64,000 nucleotides of DNA from Vibrio sp. YMD68 (GTDB lineage Bacteria > Pseudomonadota > Gammaproteobacteria > Enterobacterales > Vibrionaceae). A program made the translations under genes and the position numbers. Numbering within the stretch: the stretch's first letter is position 1; each line of letters opens with the position of its first letter. Of this stretch, positions 20,098-28,918 are shown piece by piece. The notes beneath the pieces are model-generated. The model was not told the origin of the DNA and did no database searches. It worked only from the letters and a program-made list of their open reading frames with translations. The stretch is taken from positions 2,294,001 to 2,358,000 of the forward strand of contig NZ_CP124614.1 in NCBI RefSeq assembly GCF_029958905.1. The letters are read 5' to 3'.

Positions 20098-20222
20098 AGA
20101 GGGTTTTCCTCTAAACAAATTCCAGAGGTGGTGTGGTTCCTACCATACCACTCCGGCAGCAAGCGAAGGTGTCATTGACACCCGTGGTATAGTCCCCCGG
20201 CTATGCCACGACATTTTTTTTC
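20098..20222 (+). ncRNA. Candidate structured small RNA (four hairpins, own terminator)
   Basis: The 787-base stretch 19777-20563 has no convincing gene. It does hold four successive hairpins on the plus strand: (1) AGAGG/CCTCT at 20098-20112; (2) a 10-base stem with one G-U pair, GTGGTGTGGT/ACCATACCAC with loop TCCT, at 20128-20151; (3) GGTGTC-ATT-GACACC at 20168-20182; (4) CGTGGTATAG/CTATGCCACG at 20183-20210, followed after three bases by eight T. The T-run sets the strand. No Rfam family is recognised, and no promoter could be fixed, so the 5' end is approximate. It stands alone; the neighbours are both minus strand. Confidence 0.6.
20183..20222 (+). terminator. Terminator of the candidate small RNA
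   Basis: The stem CGTGGTATAG/CTATGCCACG (one wobble) with an 8-base loop is followed by ACA and TTTTTTTT. No plus-strand protein gene ends upstream, so it must serve a non-coding transcript or be an orphan. Confidence 0.65.
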
Positions 20223-20322
20223 TTTGTACACGTCAAGTCTCTACTTCTAGCTTAACCTCATCACCTCGATACACACCAAACCGATTAAAATAAAACCAAT
20301 AAGATAACGGCTACTGACCGTC

Positions 20323-20350
20323 TTTGTTCTTTGTTCTTTGTTCTTTGTTC
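20323..20350. repeat. Four tandem TTTGTTC units
   Basis: Exact 7-base tandem repeat, four copies, in the gene-free stretch between feoA and the AraC-type regulator. Confidence 0.9.
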
Positions 20351-20490
20351 GAGTCTATTCGCCTTCATTGTTGCCATTTATTGGCGATAGATATGAATAG
20401 ATAGATATGGACTTGAAAATAAGAATGAATAGAGTGACTGAAGTTTTAGGCGTGGCTTATGAAGAGTGTTTATGACATACCCACCTAGCG

Positions 20491-20518
20491 GAGAAAAGTA
20501 CCTGATTATACTTTTCTC
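20491..20518. repeat. Perfect 10-base inverted repeat after regulator gene
   Basis: GAGAAAAGTA and TACTTTTCTC are separated by 8 bases, 46 bases past the stop of the AraC-type regulator. It could act as a weak transcription terminator or mRNA-end stabiliser, but lacks a T-run outside the stem. Confidence 0.55.
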
Positions 20519-20563
20519 GTCCAGAGTTGGGATTTGTTACCATTGATACGTCGCTATCTTTGA

Positions 20564-23500
20564 CTATGATTTATTATTCTGAGGCAGCTCGTTGCCCTCG
20601 ATGAACTGTGTTGGTGAAACACCGAAGTGATGCTTAAATCGTTGGCTAAAGTATGAAGCATCGTTATAGCCACAATCAAAAGCGACGTCAGACACTTTAT
20701 CGCCGGCTAATAGTCTTTTGGCCGCTTTTTCTAGGCGGTATTCATTAAGGTACTCTTTAAAGGTTTTGCCATAGTTTGCTTTAAAGCGTCTTTGGAGGCT
20801 GCGTTCTGAGATGAAAAGCAGTGCGGCGGCGGCGGCTGTACCAAAATCGGCATTTTCATAGTGTTTGCCTACCAAGCTCTCTATTTTATACATCCAATTT
20901 TGATCGGCATTGCTCACCCCTTCACGTTCATTTGATTCGCTTTCTTCAGCGTCATTATGGTCAGGTACTGCATTGGTTTCAGCGACGGGCCAAAAAATTT
21001 CTATCAAATTACGCTCTTCAGAAATAAAATACGCAAGCTTGCCTCCACTTTCGGCAACAAGCGTAGGTAGGTTGTGTACACTTAGATCCATAGAAGTGAC
21101 TTGTTCATACCCTTCTAGGTCGGGAAACGCCCGACCGCTGTCGATCATTTTCAAGGCAGCGATACCATCAGCACTACTCACCTCAATCTGGATGTTTTGA
21201 TTTTTAAAACACCGCTCTAAAACACTATCAAGCAATGTATTGATCACGACATCTAAATTGAAGTTGCTAAGCTCAACCCAAACGCTTTCCTCTGCACTGT
21301 TAAACTCGATACAGATGCCTGACTTTGTCAATTCTGACTGCCAGCCGGATAAAACCGTAGAGGTCACTAGAAATAAATCGAATATCTGCTTAGTACCGCT
21401 GCCATTACTTTTTGCATCACGAAGAATTTCCAACTCCTTAGAAACCAATCTGATGATTTCTTGAGAGGATAGTCCTCTCTCTCTTCGATTGTTACGCGCT
21501 AGACTATTCAAGTTGTCCTGTACTGAAGTGATCACTTGATTGTAAATTAGATGCCTAACTTCCAACTGCTTCCTCAGTTGCTTGTTATTCGTGAGCAAAA
21601 TGCGACTTTGATGGCGTAATTGGTTGGTTTTTAGAGAGACTTTTGCTTTTAGCATTTTATTTGATGCTGACATCAGACGAGATCGCCAAAGCGACACTAG
21701 ACCAACAAAAATCATTGTCATCAAAACGCCAGCGACAATGGCCCAAGCACTAAGATACCAGGGCTCTAAGACAACAAACTCTTGCGACGTAAACTCACTG
21801 TCACCGCGAATAGAGGACGCAACTTTGAGATGCAATGTATGTGAACCAGGCATTAAATGATCAAAGGAAAGTTGGCGTCCTTCTAGTTTGAACCACTCCT
21901 TCTCGTCATCCATACGATAATAAAGACTATCGATATTACTTCGTGGGACAACACCCATTAAAAATCCGACAGAATCACCGTAATTAATGGTAAAACGCTC
22001 CGACAGCTTAACGCCTAAACTTATCGGTTCTTGATTCACGCTTATCTGACTAAACAGGAGCTGGCCAGTCGGCAAAGGATCGTTAAGCAGTGCTGTTTCA
22101 CTGACTAGAATTAGACCTGTTGTTGTGCCCAGCAATAGATCATTAACACCGTTGTTACTGGGGTCACATAGACTAGAAACAAATTCATTGTTTAACACGC
22201 CAAATGGCGCACCTATATGTTTGCTCAGCTCTCCATCACTGTCATAGAATGACAAACCAGCGGTGGAGGTTAACCAGATTCCACCCTGGTTCTGAATAAG
22301 GCATTTAGGGCTGATATTTTGTTCCACCATAGAAATGGGGAAGATGTGTTCTTTTTTGTCCTCAACTCTAAATACACCGTAAGTAGAAGCAACCCAGATA
22401 GCCGTATCTACTTCCTTGATGGCAACAACATGACCGTATTGACTACTGTCTTTATAAAAGCGAACCTCACCATTTTTTAATTGGTAGAGGCCATGATCCG
22501 TACCGATAAATAATCCGGACAATTCTGTTGCTCTCAGCAGCGTCACGCTGGCTGGTTTAAATCGACTTACCATCCATAGATCACCGTGATCTTTAAAATG
22601 ACTGGTATTCAAGTTATAAGACCATAGGTTCGATCCTTTGACTCCCCATAAGTTGCCTTTTGAATCTAACTCTATCTGCTCTATCGTTTTGGATTTTATA
22701 CTATTGGGTAATCCATCATCCGCGATGACATTGCCTGTATTGATGTCAATACAAACAATGCCTGATCGTGTTGCTACCAACAACATATCGCCGTATTGAG
22801 CTAAATCGAACACTTCACTTTGATCATAGATTAATGTTGTGGAAGGTTTGTCTTGCAACGCCACAAGGTATAATGCTTTATCTGAGACCAACCAATGGCC
22901 TTCTCGATTTTCATTTTTGACAATTTTCTTGAGTGATTCCCCACCACTGTTATAGGTCAACATGTGCGTCGGAATTCGGCGAAACTTTTCACTGTAGAGT
23001 GAAAAGTAACGAATACCTTGTTCAGTCGCGATCCAAATCCCCTGACGCGTGTCATTGATAAGAGAATAAATTTTATTTCCAGTAAGATCGTATTTAGCGC
23101 TCACCCCACCTTCTAGCTGTTTGGTTTCACCGGTAGCGAAAGAATAAACAAATAATCCTACTTCTGTTCCAATCCAATATTCATTCTTTGTTTCGGCGAT
23201 AGAAAGAACATGATGTTCACTTATAAATTTTGGCGGCGCTTGTGGCTGAGTAATGTCGATAACAAGCGCCCCTCTTATTGATCCAACTACTAATTCTCGC
23301 CTTGATGCTGAGAAGTACAATGTTTCTATGTAGTGCTTGCCAGAAGAGGCAACATGAACAAGCTCAGACTCATCGGATAAAAACACGCCAGAATTTGTCG
23401 CTAACACCCATTTAGAAAAAATGAATTGAGCATCATTGATATCAACCCGACTGGCATCGCTTGATTGGTAAAGTTGCATCAAAGAGTAGGTATTGAAGTC

Positions 23501-23959
23501 GCCAGTATCAATATGATATGTATAGAAATTACTATCATCGGCCACCCAGATATAACGTTTAGATGAACCGATAGATCGTATGTTTGTACCGGGGGTTAAG
23601 CTAAGTACTAGCTCTCTTTGGTGATTAGGTTTTGAACGATAAATTTCATTATCGGCAAATGACCAAAAAGACTGGTCTAAATAAACCAATTGCTCCGAGA
23701 TGAAGTCTAATGCGGAACCGCTACTTGGTAGGGTATTGTCACCATCGTAAAAAACAACACGCCCATGAACATCATGGATCCAGATGCCACCTTGCTCGCT
23801 GAGGAAGAGTTCTTTTGCAGCAATAACACGCCCTTCTGCCTGGGTCGACAAAGGGTAAAAAATTGAAGGCATACTGTCTATCGCTACCGCTAATCTTGGT
23901 AACGAAGAGAAGAGAATGAATAAACAAAAACGAAATAGCAAACTATACCCTTTCAGCAT
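20564..23959 (-). CDS. Membrane regulator: beta-propeller sensor, degenerate kinase-like region, AraC-type DNA-binding domain
   Basis: 1131 residues. A signal sequence (LLFRFCLFILFSSLPRLAVA) is followed by a periplasmic two-component-regulator-type propeller with many WIA/WLT/G-x-L-repeat blades up to about 680, a Y_Y_Y domain, and one membrane segment (about 734-760). A coiled-coil/kinase-like region follows at about 780-990, then an AraC helix-turn-helix pair at about 1023-1125 (AAALLFISERSLQRRF, VSDVAFDCGYNDASYFSQRF). The kinase-like part lacks an HExxTP phospho-acceptor motif and intact N/G boxes, and there is no receiver domain. This looks like a one-component membrane-anchored transcription factor. 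The ligand is unknown. I chose ATG 23959 (GGAC upstream) over the GTG at 24001. Confidence 0.85.
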   Translation of the reverse strand: MLKGYSLLFRFCLFILFSSLPRLAVAIDSMPSIFYPLSTQAEGRVIAAKELFLSEQGGIWIHDVHGRVVFYDGDNTLPSSGSALDFISEQLVYLDQSFWSFADNEIYRSKPNHQRELVLSLTPGTNIRSIGSSKRYIWVADDSNFYTYHIDTGDFNTYSLMQLYQSSDASRVDINDAQFIFSKWVLATNSGVFLSDESELVHVASSGKHYIETLYFSASRRELVVGSIRGALVIDITQPQAPPKFISEHHVLSIAETKNEYWIGTEVGLFVYSFATGETKQLEGGVSAKYDLTGNKIYSLINDTRQGIWIATEQGIRYFSLYSEKFRRIPTHMLTYNSGGESLKKIVKNENREGHWLVSDKALYLVALQDKPSTTLIYDQSEVFDLAQYGDMLLVATRSGIVCIDINTGNVIADDGLPNSIKSKTIEQIELDSKGNLWGVKGSNLWSYNLNTSHFKDHGDLWMVSRFKPASVTLLRATELSGLFIGTDHGLYQLKNGEVRFYKDSSQYGHVVAIKEVDTAIWVASTYGVFRVEDKKEHIFPISMVEQNISPKCLIQNQGGIWLTSTAGLSFYDSDGELSKHIGAPFGVLNNEFVSSLCDPSNNGVNDLLLGTTTGLILVSETALLNDPLPTGQLLFSQISVNQEPISLGVKLSERFTINYGDSVGFLMGVVPRSNIDSLYYRMDDEKEWFKLEGRQLSFDHLMPGSHTLHLKVASSIRGDSEFTSQEFVVLEPWYLSAWAIVAGVLMTMIFVGLVSLWRSRLMSASNKMLKAKVSLKTNQLRHQSRILLTNNKQLRKQLEVRHLIYNQVITSVQDNLNSLARNNRRERGLSSQEIIRLVSKELEILRDAKSNGSGTKQIFDLFLVTSTVLSGWQSELTKSGICIEFNSAEESVWVELSNFNLDVVINTLLDSVLERCFKNQNIQIEVSSADGIAALKMIDSGRAFPDLEGYEQVTSMDLSVHNLPTLVAESGGKLAYFISEERNLIEIFWPVAETNAVPDHNDAEESESNEREGVSNADQNWMYKIESLVGKHYENADFGTAAAAALLFISERSLQRRFKANYGKTFKEYLNEYRLEKAAKRLLAGDKVSDVAFDCGYNDASYFSQRFKHHFGVSPTQFIEGNELPQNNKS

Positions 23960-24043
23960 CAAAGTCCGTGTATTGCTACGCCATGAAAGAATAATAGTCA
24001 CACATTAAAGTTAAGCGAACGTTGCTTGTGCTTTTAGGTGAGT

Positions 24044-24117
24044 GTTTTTTTGCGGCGCTAATTTTGCAGTGTATATGAACCCCTGCAGATATTCAGCTGA
24101 CAATACCGCAAAAAAAC
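24044..24117. repeat. 12-base inverted repeat flanking 50 bases, between znuA and regulator
   Basis: GTTTTTTTGCGG (24044-24055) and CCGCAAAAAAAC (24106-24117) are perfect inverted copies. They lie between the znuA stop and the regulator start. They could fold as a terminator-like structure for znuA or be a small palindromic repeat; nothing decides between them. Confidence 0.55.
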
Positions 24118-24160
24118 GTTTTGTTTGTAGTTTTAAATGTATCGCTGGTCGATCGTGGGT

Positions 24161-25042
24161 TTATTTAAGGCACTCGACAAAGCTGTCGGCCAGAGAATGA
24201 ATAAACACAAAGTAGCTATCGGCCTGAACAGTAATCTCTGAACCAATAGGATCAAGCTCTCCTAGCCCTACATTACTACCTCGGGTTACAGACTCTACAA
24301 TTGCTGGGGTAAATTGTGGCTCTGAAAATACGCACTTGGCTTGATTTTCCTGTAAAGTTTTCTTAATCGCTATTAGGCTTTTTGCACCTGGCTTCCTATC
24401 CGGGCTAACGGTAAAGTAACCCAAGTGGTTCAATTGATAATCGGATTCAAAATATCCATAAGCGTCATGGAAGACATAGTAGCCATTTTTCTTAACTGGT
24501 TTTAGCTTATCTTCAATCAGCGCTTTTTCTTTTTTTAACCGCAATTCAAACATCTGATAGTTTTGTTGGTACTGCTCACGGTTGCTCGGCTCTAGTAAAG
24601 ATAAGCGATCAGCTAGGGCCTTTGCGACCTGTAATGTAGGCTCGTAACCTAACCAAAAATGAGGATCATGGTCACCATGATCATGACCATCATGTTGACC
24701 ATGGTCGTGATCTCCTTGGTACTCTCGCAAGGCAAGATGAGGAATGTCACTTAATGTAAGTACGTTGTTTTGATTCGACAAAACACCGGTTAAGAAGGGT
24801 TCTAAATCGTTCCCATACCAAACCACAAGATCGGCGCTACGGATACGTCGTATGTCAGAAGGACGCAATGCATAATCATGAGGGGACGTGTTGTTTGCTA
24901 GCAATACATCGGCATCACCGGCGTTGAGCGTTATTTCAGTGGCGATCATTTGAATCGGCTTAATGCTCGTCAGTAGGTTCATTGCCCAAGCAGAGTTAAT
25001 ATTAAAAAATAGGATTGAAGCAATTAATAAACGAAATCTCAT
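24161..25042 (-). CDS. znuA: Zinc ABC transporter substrate-binding protein ZnuA
   Basis: A 293-residue periplasmic protein with a signal peptide cleaved after about NINSAWA. Zinc ligands are expected at the histidines in SPHDYALR, DPHFWLG and FHDAYGYFE and the acid in GELDPIGSE. It carries a His/Asp-rich loop (HDHGQHDGHDHGDHD) near 115-130, typical of ZnuA. It delivers Zn(II) to ZnuBC. The ORF extends to 25057, but ATG 25042 starts the signal peptide (MRFRLLIASILFF). Divergent from znuCB across a Zur box. Confidence 0.96.
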   Translation of the reverse strand: MRFRLLIASILFFNINSAWAMNLLTSIKPIQMIATEITLNAGDADVLLANNTSPHDYALRPSDIRRIRSADLVVWYGNDLEPFLTGVLSNQNNVLTLSDIPHLALREYQGDHDHGQHDGHDHGDHDPHFWLGYEPTLQVAKALADRLSLLEPSNREQYQQNYQMFELRLKKEKALIEDKLKPVKKNGYYVFHDAYGYFESDYQLNHLGYFTVSPDRKPGAKSLIAIKKTLQENQAKCVFSEPQFTPAIVESVTRGSNVGLGELDPIGSEITVQADSYFVFIHSLADSFVECLK

Positions 25043-25083
25043 TTGCGTGCCAGTCATCGTTCTGTAGAATATGAAGGGAATGG

Positions 25084-25101
25084 ATGTTACATTATAACAA
25101 T
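25084..25101. promoter_or_regulatory. Zur box between znuA and znuCB
   Basis: ATGTTACATTATAACAAT carries the near-palindrome GTTAcattaTAAC (25086-25098), close to the Zur consensus core GTTATAATATAAC. It lies between the divergent znuA and znuCB starts, so one site could repress both under zinc sufficiency. Confidence 0.78.
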
Positions 25102-25126
25102 AGCTAATTGCAAATGAGTTCTATTT

Positions 25127-25912
25127 ATGCCCCCCTTGATTGAGTTAAACAATATCTGCGTAACGTTTAACAATAAGCGCGTCTTAGACAATGTTAACTT
25201 AACACTTGAACGAAAAAAAATAACCACGCTCATCGGGCCTAACGGAGCCGGAAAGTCGACCTTAGTTAAGGTTTTACTAGGCCTCCAAAAGGTTGACTCT
25301 GGAATCGTGAAACGTGGGGCTTCATGCAAAATAGGCTATGTTCCTCAAAAGCTAAGACTGAACGATGCGCTCCCCCTGAATGTAAAACGCTTTTTGCAAT
25401 TGGCTGGGCGCTACAGTGCGCAAGAAATTCTCGACGCATTAAAATTGGTCAAAGCTGAGCACCTTATTAGTAACAACATGCATCAATTATCAGGTGGCGA
25501 AAATCAACGTGTATTAATAGCAAGAGCTTTACTACAAAGACCAGACGTATTGGTCCTTGATGAGCCAGCACAAGGCGTTGATATACAGGGACAGATTGAC
25601 CTTTACAATCTTATTGATGATATTCGCCATCGGTTTAGCTGCGCTGTTTTTATGGTGTCTCACGATCTTCACCTAGTGATGGCAAAGACCGATGACGTGA
25701 TCTGCTTACACCACCACATATGCTGCTCAGGATCGCCACAAGACATCACGCAACACCCAAGCTACATCGCGCTATTTGGCCACAGTGGTCGTGAATCGCT
25801 CGCTATCTACCATCATCAGCATGATCATCACCACCATGATTTATCCGGTAACCCTGTAACCGGTAATGCCACAGAATGCGCCAACCATAACCACGGACAC
25901 ACTCATGATTGA
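25127..25912 (+). CDS. znuC: Zinc ABC transporter ATP-binding protein ZnuC
   Basis: A 261-residue ABC ATPase: Walker A GPNGAGKST near residue 38, signature LSGGENQR near 125, Walker B VLVLDEP, and switch histidine in MVSHDLH. After the ABC fold comes a tail with three histidine-rich clusters (HHQHDHHHHD, NHNHGHTHD) that could bind zinc. It energises ZnuB. The last 8 bases overlap the znuB start. Confidence 0.96.
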   Translation: MPPLIELNNICVTFNNKRVLDNVNLTLERKKITTLIGPNGAGKSTLVKVLLGLQKVDSGIVKRGASCKIGYVPQKLRLNDALPLNVKRFLQLAGRYSAQEILDALKLVKAEHLISNNMHQLSGGENQRVLIARALLQRPDVLVLDEPAQGVDIQGQIDLYNLIDDIRHRFSCAVFMVSHDLHLVMAKTDDVICLHHHICCSGSPQDITQHPSYIALFGHSGRESLAIYHHQHDHHHHDLSGNPVTGNATECANHNHGHTHD

Positions 25913-26693
25913 TTTTCTCCTTCCTTCACTTTTGGCGGGACTCGGTATTGCACTGATCGCTGGACCGCTGGGATCTTTTGTTGTTTGGAGAAAGATGGCC
26001 TATTTTGGCGATACTTTAGCCCATGCTTCTTTAATGGGCTTAGCACTTGGCTTTCTATTGAACATTAATCTCTACTTAGCGTTGCTTGTTTGTTGTCTAG
26101 GTTTAGCATTGATTCTTGTGACTCTGCAAAAGCAAAAATTGGTTGCAACTGACACGTTACTCGGCATTCTAGCGCACAGTTCCCTCTCTCTAGGCTTAAT
26201 CGCCGTCAGTTTTTTAGATTCTGTTCGTATCGATTTAATGAGCTATTTGTTCGGAGATTTACTGGCTGTCGCTCCTGCTGATTTAGTTATAATCTACGCA
26301 GGTGTGGCGGTCGTAGCCATAACACTGTTCATTTTCTGGCGACCATTGCTTTCTGCGACAATCAATGAAGATTTAGCGGCTGTCGACGGGATCAACATCG
26401 ACTTAATGCGACTGATCCTCATGCTCATGGTTGGGCTGGTTATCGCCGTAGGAATGAAATTTGTCGGTGCACTGATCATGACGTCACTGTTAATTATCCC
26501 GGCAGCGACCGCTCGAAAACTGGCTCAAACCCCTGAACAGATGGCCATTTTCGCTTCGATTATTGGTGCTCTTTCTGTCTGTGGCGGGTTGTATTTGTCC
26601 TGGCACTTTGACACCCCTGCAGGGCCATCGGTTGTCATCAGTGCGACTTGTATGTTTATGCTAAGCCAGTTTGTAAAAGCGCCTAGGAGCTAA
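25905..26693 (+). CDS. znuB: Zinc ABC transporter permease ZnuB
   Basis: A 262-residue ABC-3 family permease with about seven or eight membrane segments and the family segment GDTLAHASLMGLALG near residue 35, plus a second conserved MKFVGALIMTSLLIIPAATA near 180. The frame is open from 25866, but ATG 25905 overlaps the znuC stop in the usual way and gives the family length. It is the last gene of znuCB. Confidence 0.96.
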   Translation: MIDFLLPSLLAGLGIALIAGPLGSFVVWRKMAYFGDTLAHASLMGLALGFLLNINLYLALLVCCLGLALILVTLQKQKLVATDTLLGILAHSSLSLGLIAVSFLDSVRIDLMSYLFGDLLAVAPADLVIIYAGVAVVAITLFIFWRPLLSATINEDLAAVDGINIDLMRLILMLMVGLVIAVGMKFVGALIMTSLLIIPAATARKLAQTPEQMAIFASIIGALSVCGGLYLSWHFDTPAGPSVVISATCMFMLSQFVKAPRS

Positions 26694-26752
26694 TTCAAGC
26701 TGTATTCAACAAGCGTTTGTTGCCGTCAATTTATCGACTATAGACGCTTAAC

Positions 26753-26780
26753 AAAAAGGCTTCCAACTGGAAGCCTTTTT
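26753..26780. terminator. Bidirectional terminator between znuB and purF
   Basis: AAAAAGGCTTCC-AACT-GGAAGCCTTTTT, a perfect 12-base stem with T-runs on both strands, between convergent znuCB and purF. Confidence 0.93.
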
Positions 26781-26821
26781 AGTCTCAATTTTAGACAACG
26801 ATAAAGAATAATCTCTTTTCG

Positions 26822-28330
26822 TTACGCCCCTTCATTGTGTAAATCAAGATTAACTAGCTCGGCCTCAGATTCAGCTTTAGCATCATCGCCACGTAACGAT
26901 TCTACGTACTCTAGATATTCTTGATTAATATCACCCGTGACGTATTCACCACTGAATACCGACGCCTCAAAACGTGCAATGTCTGTATTGCCAAGGCCAA
27001 CGGCTTCAACAAGGTCGTCAATCGTTTGGAATATCAGTTCATCCGCGCCAATCTGTTTACAGATCGCATCGTTGTCACGGCCATGCGCAATCAGCTCGTT
27101 CGCACTTGGCATATCAATCCCATACACGTTAGGGAAACGAATTTCTGGTGCCGCGGAAACCATGAACACCTTCTTCGCGCCTGAATCTCTCGCCATTTCA
27201 ATGATCTGTTCTGAGGTTGTCCCACGAACTATCGAATCGTCTACTAGCAGTACGTTCTTATCCTTGAATTCAGAGCGAATTGCGTTGAGCTTACGGCGAA
27301 CTGATTTTTTACGCTGCTGCTGACCCGGCATGATAAACGTTCGACCTACGTAGCGGTTCTTAACGAAGCCTTGACGGTATGGAATGTCAATCGCTTGGGC
27401 AATTTGCAATGCGATGTCACACGATGTCTCTGGGATTGGGATAACCACATCAATATCAAGATGGCCATATTCATCTTTAATACGTTCACCCAGTTTTCTA
27501 CCCATTTCAACACGAGCACTGTAAACGGAAATTTTGTCGATAAATGAATCTGGTCGAGAAAAGTAGACATACTCAAATAAGCAAGGGTTTAAAACCGGGT
27601 TGTCTGCACATTGCTGTGTAAACAACTGCCCATCAAACGTTGCGTAAAGCGCTTCGCCTGGTGCCACATCACGTACAAAATCAAAGCCAACCGCATCTAA
27701 AGCGACAGATTCTGATGCGACCATATATTCGGTGCGACCATTGATTTCACGCTTACCTAAACATAATGGGCGAATCCCGTTTGGATCTCTAAATGCAATC
27801 ATACCGTGGCCAATAATCATGGCGACAACAGCGTATGCGCCACGAATAGTGCGATGCACGTTAGTCACAGCACGAAAGACATCTTCAGATGTGACATTCC
27901 CTTTAACCATATCAATTTCATGTGCTAACACATTTAGCAGCACTTCCGAATCTGACGTGGTGTTGATATGACGGCGATCTTTCTCTGCTAATTTTTCACG
28001 AATTTTGTGAGCGTTAGTTAAGTTACCGTTATGAGCTAAAGTGATACCAAATGGAGAGTTAACATAAAATGGCTGCGCTTCAGACGCACTAGAACTGCCT
28101 GCTGTAGGATAACGTACATGACCGATACCCACATCACCTTGTAGGCGTTGCATGTGTTTTGCTTCAAAGACGTCTTTCACTAAACCGTTTGCCTTACGCA
28201 GACGGAAACGATTGCTTTCTATGGTACAAATACCCGCAGCATCTTGGCCACGATGCTGCAACACAGTCAATGCATCATAAATAGACTGGTTTACAGGCGT
28301 TGCGCCCACGATTCCAACAATACCACACAT
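26822..28330 (-). CDS. purF: Amidophosphoribosyltransferase (PurF)
   Basis: 502 residues. Catalyses the first step of purine synthesis: PRPP + glutamine to phosphoribosylamine. The N-terminal glutaminase starts MCGIVGIVG, with Cys2 as nucleophile once Met is removed, and the phosphoribosyltransferase half carries the PRPP motif [13 protein letters not shown] near 365. It is 33 bases after cvpA, the conserved cvpA-purF pair, downstream of a PurR operator. Confidence 0.98.
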   Translation of the reverse strand: MCGIVGIVGATPVNQSIYDALTVLQHRGQDAAGICTIESNRFRLRKANGLVKDVFEAKHMQRLQGDVGIGHVRYPTAGSSSASEAQPFYVNSPFGITLAHNGNLTNAHKIREKLAEKDRRHINTTSDSEVLLNVLAHEIDMVKGNVTSEDVFRAVTNVHRTIRGAYAVVAMIIGHGMIAFRDPNGIRPLCLGKREINGRTEYMVASESVALDAVGFDFVRDVAPGEALYATFDGQLFTQQCADNPVLNPCLFEYVYFSRPDSFIDKISVYSARVEMGRKLGERIKDEYGHLDIDVVIPIPETSCDIALQIAQAIDIPYRQGFVKNRYVGRTFIMPGQQQRKKSVRRKLNAIRSEFKDKNVLLVDDSIVRGTTSEQIIEMARDSGAKKVFMVSAAPEIRFPNVYGIDMPSANELIAHGRDNDAICKQIGADELIFQTIDDLVEAVGLGNTDIARFEASVFSGEYVTGDINQEYLEYVESLRGDDAKAESEAELVNLDLHNEGA

Positions 28331-28363
28331 GGCCTAACCCTCGATTATCGACAATTGCTGGCG

Positions 28364-28855
28364 CTACAGTGCGCCAGATAAAAAAGTTGATGTTGCTTGT
28401 AAGTGCTCGAAAAATGGCGCGATGATACGGCTAAACTCAGGTACCAATTGCGAACTTTTCCACCACTCAGAACTTGGAAGTGCTGTGAAAGCATCCATAA
28501 AAAACAGTGCTGCCGAGACGATCAGTACCCCTCTTAACGCTCCGAAAACAATCCCTAAGATTCGATCGGTCCCCGATAGCCCTGTCTTTTCGACAAGCTG
28601 AGCGATAACGTAATTCACTAATGCTCCAACAATGAGCGTAGCGATAAACAGCACTGCAATCGCGGTTCCATTGCGAAACATGTCATCTTCAATATTGGTG
28701 AAATAAACCGCCAATTTTGCGTAATACTGGCTGGCAATAAAGAATGCGCCACACCAAATAACCAACGACAAAGCTTCTTTAGCAAAACCTCGAACTAAAC
28801 TGATCAAAGCGGATAGCCCGATCACCCCTAAAATGACAATATCTAACCAATTCAT
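28364..28855 (-). CDS. cvpA: Colicin V production protein family CvpA
   Basis: A 163-residue inner-membrane protein with four predicted membrane segments, beginning WLDIVILGVIGLSALISLVRG, and the conserved glycine/arginine-rich segment GLSGTDRILGIVFGALRG. It is required for colicin V production in E. coli and linked to envelope homeostasis; the molecular role is not known. It is paired with purF. Confidence 0.94.
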   Translation of the reverse strand: MNWLDIVILGVIGLSALISLVRGFAKEALSLVIWCGAFFIASQYYAKLAVYFTNIEDDMFRNGTAIAVLFIATLIVGALVNYVIAQLVEKTGLSGTDRILGIVFGALRGVLIVSAALFFMDAFTALPSSEWWKSSQLVPEFSRIIAPFFEHLQATSTFLSGAL

Positions 28856-28902
28856 GTTTTCTGCATCTTAAGTTGGCGCGCATTTTAACAGAAAAAATGC
28901 TG

Positions 28903-28918
28903 ACGCAAACGTTTTCTT
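28903..28918. promoter_or_regulatory. PurR operator before cvpA-purF
   Basis: ACGCAAACGTTTTCTT matches the PurR box consensus ACGCAAACGTTTTCGT at 15 of 16 positions. It lies 48 bases before cvpA and overlaps the end of the SPOR-protein gene. A TAAAAT -10 element is visible on the minus strand about 20 bases nearer cvpA. PurR with hypoxanthine or guanine would repress cvpA-purF. Confidence 0.85.

Noticed and set aside
20098..20222. Integron attC site or tRNA-like element
   Set aside because: No R/L boxes (GTTRRRY) and no cloverleaf or CCA; the T-run after the last stem fits a terminator better.
20098..20222. Signal recognition particle RNA or cyclic-di-GMP riboswitch
   Set aside because: The GGAAGGAAGC-type SRP core and the GEMM conserved loops are absent; no downstream plus-strand gene for a riboswitch.
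20021..20293. 90-residue ORF in the feoA-regulator gap
   Set aside because: Overlaps the four-hairpin RNA, lacks a ribosome site and any recognisable fold.
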